Source: Larix sibirica
Taxonomy: Eukaryota > Streptophyta > Pinopsida > Pinales > Pinaceae
Length of the DNA: 12,535 nucleotides
Assembly (NCBI GenBank): GCA_004151065.3
Contig: NWUY0300133861.1
Span: 1,600-14,134, forward strand
Direction of reading: 5' to 3'
In this document: positions 7,392 through 12,535 of the stretch, in pieces
How the letters are laid out: each line of letters begins with the position of its first letter
Numbering within the stretch: position 1 is the first letter of the stretch
Translations under genes and position numbers: made by a program
The notes under the pieces: generated by a model
The model's input: the letters and a program-made list of their open reading frames with translations, nothing else
What the model was told of the DNA's origin: nothing
The model's database searches: none

Positions 7392-8247
7392 CACTAAGGT
7401 AAATAATTTTACCAGTACAGAGGAAAAAGAAAAGGAGGAAGGAAAGAAGGAAGAATTTATTCCTTGTGATTTGCAGCCTACAGGTGACCCTTGGACAAAG
7501 CATGATGATACCCTAGTTTTTACACACGGATATAATGGAGAAGAGGCCAAGAAGGAAGCTGATTTGGAGGTGCATGATTATGAAAAGCAATCAGAAATTT
7601 TGCATGGAGACGTTGGGTCTCATAAGTCACATCCTTTGGAAGGTCACCTAAGGGTAAATGAGGGTATGGTTGAAGCAGCCCTAACCGATTTTGATCATGT
7701 TCAGAAGATGACGACACGCTTGTGTTGGAGGACTCTAGGAAAGCACGACAGTTTTGATGGAGGTCCATCTCTAGCCGACTTGGGCAAACTCAAGAAGGCC
7801 TTGGTGGTAGTGAAATCAAACTACCTACACTTACTTGTGGATAGAGATCATCTCCTCACACTTGGTTGGATATACTTTGATTCCTTGAGAAGAAAAGAAG
7901 ATCAGGTGGATAAGCTCTGTGAGGAATTGCGCATGTTGCACTCTTCATCATACACAGCAGAATTTCAGACTTCTATGTCAGCCACATCCAATGAAAAATC
8001 ATGCAACATGAAGATCACAAAAATTGGAGACATGGAGGAAGGACTTGAAGGGTCCTATGATGAAGTCATGAAGGTAGAAGAAACAATTAAACATGAAGAT
8101 TCAGCTTGCAGCCATGGGACAGAGTTTGTGACATATGGTACACTTGATTTTCACTTGGAGACATCTCGTGGACCAGCACATGTTGATATCGCACTCTTCA
8201 TCATACACAGCAGAATTTCAGACTTCTATGTCAGCCACATCCGATGA
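7342..8247 (+). CDS. Interior ORF of retroelement, unknown protein
   Basis: This is the longest open frame in the window, 301 codons with an ATG start. The N-terminal part is highly charged (EEKEKEEGKKEE around residues 27-38) and acidic. The middle has GGPSLADLGKLKKALVVVKS and LLVDRDHLLTLGWIYFDSL, followed by a Glu/Leu-rich helix-like stretch (DKLCEELRMLHSSS). The last part repeats downstream because of a 253-bp tandem duplication, which shifts the register and brings an early TGA. Without the duplication, the frame would run on into the 8261-8572 segment for about 325 codons in all. No gag, protease, RT or integrase motif is visible and I do not recognise the family. It occupies the gag position and may be a diverged structural protein or a captured host sequence. 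Expression today is doubtful. Confidence 0.45.
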   Translation: MKYYNLQPIFAEERQDDTKVNNFTSTEEKEKEEGKKEEFIPCDLQPTGDPWTKHDDTLVFTHGYNGEEAKKEADLEVHDYEKQSEILHGDVGSHKSHPLEGHLRVNEGMVEAALTDFDHVQKMTTRLCWRTLGKHDSFDGGPSLADLGKLKKALVVVKSNYLHLLVDRDHLLTLGWIYFDSLRRKEDQVDKLCEELRMLHSSSYTAEFQTSMSATSNEKSCNMKITKIGDMEEGLEGSYDEVMKVEETIKHEDSACSHGTEFVTYGTLDFHLETSRGPAHVDIALFIIHSRISDFYVSHIR

Positions 8248-8443
8248 AAAATAATGCAACATGAAGATCACAAAAAGTGGAGACATGGAGGAAGGACTTG
8301 AAGGGTCCTATGATGAAGTCATGAAGGTAGAAGAAACAATTACACATGAAGATTCAGCTTGCAGCCATGGGACAGAGTTTGTGACATATGGTACACTTGT
8401 TTTTCACTTGGAGACATCTCGTGGACCAGCTCTTGTTGATATC
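7938..8443 (+). repeat. 253-bp tandem duplication
   Basis: Unit 1 is 7938-8190 and unit 2 is 8191-8443. I count 7 differences in 253 bp (about 97% identity), less than the LTR divergence, so the duplication occurred after insertion or late in the family's life. The length is not a multiple of three, so it breaks the reading frame; unit 2 also has a TAA where unit 1 has TCA in the old register. GCGCATGTT just before unit 1 resembles GCACATGTT near its end, a possible microhomology for slippage. Confidence 0.95.
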
Positions 8444-8572
8444 CATCCACTCATGGGAAGAGAGGTGATTGAGATTGGGGAAGACATCACACTTGGGCAT
8501 GAGGTAAGGACTGATTTTCTGATGTATGACAAGTTGATAACAGTCCCCTATCTTCATATCATCGTGATATAA
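8261..8572 (+). pseudogene. Displaced continuation of interior ORF
   Basis: A 103-codon frame whose first 61 residues repeat the end of the 7342-8247 protein (MKITKSGDMEEGLEGSYDEV and onward) because they lie in the second duplication unit. From HPLMGREVIEIGEDIT onward the sequence is new and represents the original continuation. It closes with TAA at 8570, but a different register is open from 8530 to 8763, so a further frameshift lies in 8530-8569. This is a broken part of one longer protein, not an independent gene. Confidence 0.5.
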
Positions 8573-8763
8573 CATCCAAGAGGATCAGCCTAGAGGCTTG
8601 TGATTTCCCTTGGGAGACTCATGTTAGATCGGCACTTGATGCATCAAAGAGGAAGATGTTTGAGGTGAATGAAGACACTATGGAAAGGTATGACAGTTGT
8701 TCTGATTTTCTGATTTGGAACAGTAGTCTTTGGTTTTTGCATAATCTTGGCAGCTCCTACTCA
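8530..8763 (+). pseudogene. Interior ORF segment, next register
   Basis: Seventy-eight codons are open between a TGA at 8527 and a TGA at 8764, with a protein-like composition: SLEACDFPWETHVRSALDAS, then KRKMFEVNEDTMERYDSCSD and FLIWNSSLWFLHNLGSS. There is no start codon of its own near the beginning. It bridges the frames before and after it with short overlaps on both sides, as expected if one long frame suffered two indels. Confidence 0.4.
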
Positions 8764-9478
8764 TGAGGATGATAGTAAGAATCCTTCTTCTATTGTTGGC
8801 ATTCATTTGAGAGACAACCATGAGATCTTATTTGTGTGTCCAAGACACAAGAAGACCAAGTTGGTACAGCATGACATGGCAGAGGCAAAGAAGATTCAAA
8901 GCAAGTGGCATATGCTTGAGTTTCAGATGGACTATGCTCGATGATACAAAGATTGGTTTCTATCCCAAATATTGTCGATTGATGACTGTCCTACCTTGCT
9001 GGTCAGAGAGTTGTCAGGGTATACGTTGAGGACAGCAGTTGTTTGGATGGATTGGAGAGGTTGGGATCACTACTTCAGTTTTGGTGGTTGGCATGATGAT
9101 GAGACCTTATTATCATATGACATTGGAGGTACCTTTTGCACCATCATAGATATGATTTTCAGTTTGCATGGTGTTGTTCTGATTTATACCAGCGGCTTAG
9201 CAAGGGTTGGTATGTGTTTCTCTGTACCTGTGATGGGCATCTTTCACATCCATAGGAGATCATTCAGAGTGGGATGGATAGTTGGTGAAGGTGACAAAAT
9301 GAAAGCCACCTATCTCTTCATTTTCAATGTGTGTGATGGTGTGATGCTTGGGGATCCAAGGATTGGTGTAATGGTTACACTACACAAGGATCACAATGAG
9401 TTGCTTCACAAATCTTGGCGTGATAATGATTGTATCAGAATGGCGCAGTGGAAATCAGCAAGTGTTGGGAATGATTGA
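8747..9478 (+). pseudogene. Interior ORF segment with one internal TGA
   Basis: A single register covers about 244 codons with only a TGA at 8942-8944 inside, in a CGA-TGA context compatible with decay of a CGA arginine codon. Before it is a basic stretch (PRHKKTKLVQHDMAEAKK); after it a Trp-rich part (VVWMDWRGWDHYFSFGGW) and hydrophobic runs (FSLHGVVLIYTSGLARVGM). After the stop at 9476 and another TGA at 9488 the register stays open to about 9681. No integrase or RT motif is visible and the family is unknown. It opens without ATG and should be read as part of a longer decayed frame. Confidence 0.45.
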
Positions 9479-9519
9479 CTTCCAATTTGACTGTGGGATC
9501 CAGGCATTCATCTAATTGG
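9434..9519 (+). repeat. tRNA-iMet-like module 1
   Basis: ATCAGAATGGCGCAGTGGAA (9434-9453) agrees at 18 of 20 positions with the first 20 bases of plant initiator tRNA-Met as I know it, covering the 5' acceptor strand and the D-arm/A-box. A degenerate T-arm-like CCAGGCATTCATCTAATTGG follows at 9500-9519, about 14 bases later than in the tRNA. The middle is not tRNA-like, apart from a weak hairpin (TTGGGAATGATTGACTTCCAA region). It is not a functional tRNA gene. It overlaps the decayed coding frame, where it reads IRMAQWK. Confidence 0.5.
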
Positions 9520-9650
9520 TAGATTGCTTCAAATTTTGATAATGATTGGCAGAGTTGTGACAATGATTGGTCTGTTTCATTTTTGGATTGTCATGAGAGA
9601 AGATGTTGAGACTTATTCTATAGGGCAGAACAAATTTTCTATTCCAATAC

Positions 9651-9667
9651 CCAGGATCGAATCTGGC
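9651..9667 (+). repeat. tRNA-iMet T-arm/B-box-like segment
   Basis: CCAGGATCGAATCTGGC matches the T-arm of plant initiator tRNA-Met (CCAGGATCGAAACCTGGC) with a single gap and a single substitution, including the unusual ATCGAA loop typical of eukaryotic initiators. A loose A-box-like TGGCAGAGTTGT lies about 100 bp upstream. No proper 5' half is adjacent. Confidence 0.5.
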
Positions 9668-9668
9668 A

Positions 9669-9986
9669 ATGGATTTGCAGACTGACTTCAGTAAGATTCC
9701 TTTGCAGGATATGGTTCATGGTAGTGGGTTCATCCCTTACAGGTATTTCAGCTTGGGGTTCCAAGAGAGGAGAATGCAGTTTGGGCACAATGGGCAGACA
9801 ATTATGATCAGAGTGGCGCAGCGTCAGCATGGTGGCTCCTTTCTAAGACTAGTTTGGAACCCTGGGATTACATTGTTTGGCAGTTTAGCAACTAATAAAG
9901 ATGAGAGAACCAATCTTTACTTTCAAGAGTTTACTCCTATGGTGCATTGGATTGATTTCCTAGAAGAGAAATTCTCTGAGGTGTGA
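9669..9986 (+). pseudogene. 3' interior ORF segment
   Basis: One hundred and five codons from ATG: MDLQTDFSKIPLQDM, then GSGFIPYRYFSLGFQERRMQ, then a part encoded over the second tRNA-like module (IRVAQRQHGG), WNPGITLFGSLATNKDERTN and FLEEKFSEV before TGA at 9984. It overlaps the end of the preceding register (open to about 9681), so it probably continued the same protein after a frameshift. The family is unknown. WNPGI also appears as WDPGI at 9494 and 10138, so this region may be built from repeated modules. Confidence 0.4.
9807..9881 (+). repeat. tRNA-iMet-like module 2
   Basis: From 9807, seventeen bases (ATCAGAGTGGCGCAGCG) are identical to the 5' end of plant initiator tRNA-Met as I know it, and the match extends to 28 of 33 positions through the D-arm and the start of the anticodon stem (GGTGG). 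A degenerate T-arm-like block (CCCTGGGATTACATTG, then TTTGGC) ends at 9881, giving a total of 75 bases against 72 in the tRNA plus small indels. The anticodon loop CAT is not preserved, so it cannot act as an initiator tRNA. It lies on the same strand as the element. Confidence 0.6.
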
Positions 9987-10020
9987 ACTGAGTTTTTGCA
10001 GTATTTAATTGCTCGACTTG

Positions 10021-10084
10021 TCGGCAGTATTCAGAAGGCCTCTTGTGTTAGTTCGGTAGTATTCAGGAGGCCTTTTGTGCTAGT
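10021..10084 (+). repeat. 32-bp tandem duplication
   Basis: Two 32-bp units (10021-10052 and 10053-10084) share TCGG(C/T)AGTATTCAG(A/G)AGGCC followed by TTGTG(T/C)TAGT. I count four differences. It lies between the last long frame and the polypurine tract. Confidence 0.9.
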
Positions 10085-10203
10085 ACCTTGCAGAACAGTG
10101 CTTTGAGCAGAGGGTGCTTCACATCTTCCAGGTTTGTTGGGACCCTGGGATCATTCTCAGTTTCAGTTTGGTTCAGCTGGTTGGTCGTCAGGTTTTTATG
10201 GCC

Positions 10204-10221
10204 TTGCTTGAGGACAAGCAA
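10204..10221. repeat. Palindrome before the polypurine tract
   Basis: TTGCTTG-AGGA-CAAGCAA is a perfect 7-bp stem with a 4-base loop, 25 bp before the polypurine tract. The GAGGACAAGCAA string at this place is familiar from plant Ty3/gypsy elements, where it codes for the end of the polyprotein. Confidence 0.7.
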
Positions 10222-10245
10222 TCTTTGGGAAGGGAGGNAATATTT

Positions 10246-10258
10246 GGGAGGGGAGGAC
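10246..10258 (+). other. Polypurine tract
   Basis: GGGAGGGGAGGAC touches the TG of the 3' LTR and is the expected RNase H-resistant primer for plus-strand synthesis. A second purine run (GGGAAGGGAGG, 10227-10237, next to the N) just upstream may be an additional or older tract. Confidence 0.85.
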
Positions 10259-11898
10259 TGTAATGTCCCCATTTTTGGGTTCTCTTTCTCTGCAAGTGGA
10301 GATGACTTTTGGGGTTTGTGTAAGCTTGGTCAAAGGGGTAATTTGATGTTACCAGTGAGCTCAGACGGTTTAGAGGAATTATATGATGCCCAGCCAGGTC
10401 CGTTTATCATTTTTCATCATCGGGATCACTCCGGCGCAGTTGGTTTTCGATTTCGATGCATTTCGACCATTCCCATAATTTGGGAGTAATATTGAGCATA
10501 ATTTAATTAAATTCACTAAGGTTGTTATCTTATATAAATTAATTATCTAAGGAGGCACCTTAGTGTAATAGCTCGTTGGAACCGAGATGAAAAGCTTTAT
10601 ATGTTGGGATGATGAAAAGTGACTTCCAGTGCCCAAAAATGCTTTAAAGTCAAATAAATCAATTTTTTGAGTTAAAAGGTTTAATAAATTAATAAAGTGA
10701 TTTTGGGGGAAATATTGAAGAAAGAATGATAAAGTCACTTTTTAATTAATTATTGAGCGGGAAAGGTGAAAAGGGGATAAAAGAGAAATAGGAGCTCATT
10801 CTCTCATTATTCACAACTTATTTTCAAAAAAGAGAATTTGGAGAGCTCTTGTGGCTTTTGGCTCTTGGGGCGGAAACCCTAAGAGAAAATTGGTTTTGGA
10901 GGTGAAACTATCCACCCTCGCTGATTGTGAGGGAAGATCATTCAAATATTTTCACTGTACTTCATTGTCGTGGAGGGGAAACAAATATACCAGCAGATTC
11001 GTGAAGACCGGTGGAGTTTTTCAGCTAACTATGGAGGGCGCACTTGGCTAGGAAGGGCATTGGGTATGCTCTCATCTTCATCTTTGTACCAGTTGCATAT
11101 AGCTGAAAAGGAGGGCGATTTACCATTGTTGGCAGTGAATCACTGAAGAGGAGGGCACTGTCATCTTTACAGTATGTGGGTATCTAAAGACAGGGTGCAC
11201 TTGGTCTTTGAGGAGCATTTCAGCGTGGGTGGCTGTGGGTCACAGAGACACACTTATTACTTCATATAGCTCCCTTTATCTCTGCATTGGACAAGTTCTG
11301 GGCCTTCACTCAGCAGTGCACTATTGTTCTCAGCGATTTGTGGCATTTCCTAAGCATCTCGTGGGGGTTTGGGGGCATTCAACCCACTCAAGGAAGAGCT
11401 GTACTGTACTGTACAGTCCTGTCAAATCTGCAGGTAAGAATAATGGGAAAAATCTGATTTTATTTCACTTGTTTGTCAGCTATAGCAACTGTTAGTAACT
11501 GGCTATGGCTTCACATTTATTTGTGGGTAGTTTTATGATGTTAAATGCAATTAAAAGTAGGGTCTATGTTACATATTCCAATGCTTGATGTCATTGTGTG
11601 TGAGATCTGAAATATATATCCTTTAAAACCATCACAAAGCCACCCACAAAATCTATCAAATCAGATTTGGAATAGTACAGCAGTGTCATAGCATGTGTTG
11701 TCAAACTGTTTGACAAAAAGCCTGAACCAAAAGTCATCAAAGTACAGCAGTAAATTCAAACATCTACCATCAGATCAGTAGGGGGATATTTCAGGGATAT
11801 TGGACCACTGTTATCAAAGTGTTTGATACAAGTCACCAACCAAAAATACCTCAGCAGTCAATCTAAAGGTGAGCCCAGACCTAGTTGGGAACATTACA
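10259..11898 (+). repeat. 3' LTR
   Basis: The LTR runs from TGTAATGTCCCC to GGGAACATTACA and is colinear with 5490-7133. It has a clean TATATAAAT at 10531-10539 that is changed in the 5' copy. Compared with the 5' copy it has a 3-bp insertion near 10420, an 11-bp insertion near 11552 (AATTAAAAGTA) and a shorter GTACT array at 11401-11414. The second PBS-like step of the U5 ladder is mutated here (GATATTGGACC). Short open frames inside it (for example 11208-11495) match frames in the 5' LTR only because the LTRs are copies. Confidence 0.9.
10531..10539 (+). promoter_or_regulatory. TATA-box candidate in the 3' LTR
   Basis: TATATAAAT lies about 270 bp into the LTR in AT-rich sequence, a suitable position for the U3 promoter. 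The 5' LTR has TATCTAAAT at the aligned position. If functional, it would drive transcription out of the 3' LTR into the right flank. Confidence 0.4.
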
Positions 11899-11903
11899 CA
11901 TTT
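11899..11903. repeat. Target-site duplication, right (imperfect)
   Basis: CATTT follows the terminal CA of the 3' LTR and corresponds to CAATT before the 5' LTR, four of five bases. Confidence 0.45.
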
Positions 11904-12493
11904 CAATCTGATTAGTCAATTTCATAAGATTGTGTCGGTTTTTCTCTACTAGTTTGATGGACTTTTTGTGAATTTAAGTCATCGTTCTTGGCTCTGAAGA
12001 TTCATAGTGTAGAGGTTTTCACTTGGTCAAATTTTGAGTGACCAGGATAGGGTTGCATTTCCAGCATTCACAGTAGGGAATAGCACATCTTGATGCAGTG
12101 AAACTCATTCACTATGATTGCGTCATCATTTTTTCCCTTGCTGAACGAAGACTTACTTTAGGTATCATCTGACTCGATGATCCAATGGTAGGCAATAGTT
12201 TCTTAGGTCCATCCAAAGTCAATAGTGAGTTACCTTTAGTGAATTCAACTGCTTGTCGGTGCAATTTGCATTCTTGACTCCCTAGTAAAGCCCTAGGGAT
12301 AACCCCCTAGTGTTGGCAGAAACCAACCCGAAGCAAGAGGAGCTCATGTGGTTATAGATCCTTCATTCCTAAACTACTCACCCAAGGTTCTAGATTGAGC
12401 ATTGTCTGTTCTTTTTTTTTTGTACCAAGGGAATTGGCAACTGGGATGGGACTGGTACTCACGTGACATGGGGTCCAAGGGTCCAATTCCATC
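11904..12493. other. Right flank, no gene recognised
   Basis: No supported open frame on either strand. The composition resembles old repeat DNA, with a run of ten or so T near 12411-12421 and several CCTAG strings (CCCTAGTAAAGCCCTAGGG around 12280-12299 and CCCCTAG at 12304-12310). It should be continuous with the DNA left of 5490 once the element is removed, but I see no open frame crossing that join. Confidence 0.3.
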
Positions 12494-12535
12494 CACTACC
12501 ACTATACCCCTAGGTGCTACCACTATACCCCTAGG
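12494..12535. repeat. 21-bp tandem repeat at window edge
   Basis: Two units (12494-12514 and 12515-12535) share CTACCACTATACCCCTAGG and differ only in the first two bases. The array reaches the end of the window and may continue beyond it. Confidence 0.85.

Larger units (their letters stand above)
10084..10263 (+). pseudogene. C-terminal tail of interior ORF, ends at 3' LTR
   Basis: Fifty-nine codons are open from the TAG at 10081 to a TAA at 10261-10263, whose preceding codon is built from the first bases of the 3' LTR. The product includes CWDPGIILSFSLVQLV, then ALLEDKQSLGRE and GRGGL. In many plant Ty3/gypsy elements the polyprotein ends in just this way, with a LEDE/LEDK-type segment encoded over the polypurine region. 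I therefore read it as the tail of the parental polyprotein or of a protein modelled on it. One ambiguous base (N at 10238) lies within it. No start codon of its own is implied. Confidence 0.4.
5490..11898 (+). mobile_element. Non-autonomous LTR retrotransposon, about 6.4 kb
   Basis: This is a structurally complete element. It has LTRs of 1644 and 1640 bp with TG...CA ends inside a short inverted repeat (TGYAATGTCCC / GGGAACATTACA), a tRNA-iMet primer-binding site one base after the 5' LTR, and a purine-rich tract touching the 3' LTR. The interior of about 3.1 kb shows no protease DTG/DSG site, no reverse-transcriptase YxDD box, no RNase H or integrase zinc-finger signature and no gag zinc knuckle in the frames I read, so movement must have used enzymes from another element. 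LTR differences of roughly 7-9% in the parts I compared make it old. The GAGGACAAGCAA motif before the polypurine tract is like that of plant Ty3/gypsy elements, so gypsy descent is my preference, not proved. By structure it fits the LARD class, except that much of the interior looks formerly coding. Confidence 0.88.

Noticed and set aside
7350-7768. Minus-strand open frames over the interior ORF
   Set aside because: They are shadows of the plus-strand frame with no features of their own; the same applies to the minus-strand frames at 150-335, 2729-2956, 6253-6444, 8354-8575, 9639-9830, 10063-10272 and 10547-10738.
9434-9881. A functional initiator tRNA gene
   Set aside because: No module keeps the anticodon CAT with a proper stem or the 3' acceptor strand; these are tRNA-like remnants only.
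10085-10160. A fourth tRNA-iMet-like module around the WDPGI at 10138
   Set aside because: Only the GACCCTGGGATC part resembles the T-arm; no convincing 5' half precedes it.
7134-10258. Reverse transcriptase, integrase or gag zinc knuckle in the interior
   Set aside because: I found no YxDD, DTG/DSG, HHCC or CCHC pattern in the translated frames. A profile search could still find very diverged remains.
10418-10450. A-box-like CGGCGCAGTTGG with a nearby TTCGATTTCGA in the LTR, as another tRNA-like module
   Set aside because: The A-like and B-like boxes would be only about 15 bp apart and the 5' LTR version is weaker; probably chance.

Overview
The window looks like nuclear DNA from a seed plant. 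The evidence is old, layered LTR-retrotransposon material, a primer-binding site matching plant initiator-Met tRNA, AT-rich intergenic sequence and decayed intron-poor gene fragments. The long decayed LTRs and lack of any intact gene would suit a very large genome such as a gymnosperm's, but that is inference. I see no intact host gene, rRNA, CRISPR array or bacterial feature.

Left part (1-5489): two diverged LTR-like remnants (about 22-819 and 2048-2607) share their outer blocks but not their middles, and resemble Ty1/copia LTRs. After the second lies a coding-like stretch of about 1 kb (2608-3650), all in one frame but cut by three stops and ending at an intron-like GTAAGG...TTTTGCAG interval. 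A short coding fragment and its downstream flank occur twice (1262-1672 and 3829-4206). A noncoding unit of about 390-430 bp follows as a tandem pair (4127-4946).

Main element (5490-11898): one complete but old LTR retrotransposon, about 6.4 kb. It has LTRs of 1644 and 1640 bp that differ by roughly 7-9% where I compared them, TGYAAT...ATTACA ends, a tRNA-iMet primer-binding site at 7135-7146 and a polypurine tract at 10246-10258. The two flanking 5-mers match at 4 of 5 bases. The 3.1 kb interior has no recognisable protease, reverse transcriptase, RNase H or integrase motif, so the element must have been mobilised in trans. Most of the interior is instead covered by a relay of open reading frames (7257 to 10263) of unknown family, broken by frameshifts, a few TGA stops and a 253-bp tandem duplication.

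The most unusual signal is in the 3' interior (9434-9881). Segments there closely resemble the primer tRNA itself: two copies of the 5' half of plant tRNA-iMet and at least one clear T-arm/B-box. The end of the LTR also carries two earlier weak look-alikes of the primer-binding site at about 110-bp spacing. The element may therefore carry several copies of sequence from both sides of its own priming interaction.

Right flank (11899-12535): unassigned repeat-like DNA ending in a 21-bp tandem repeat at the window edge.
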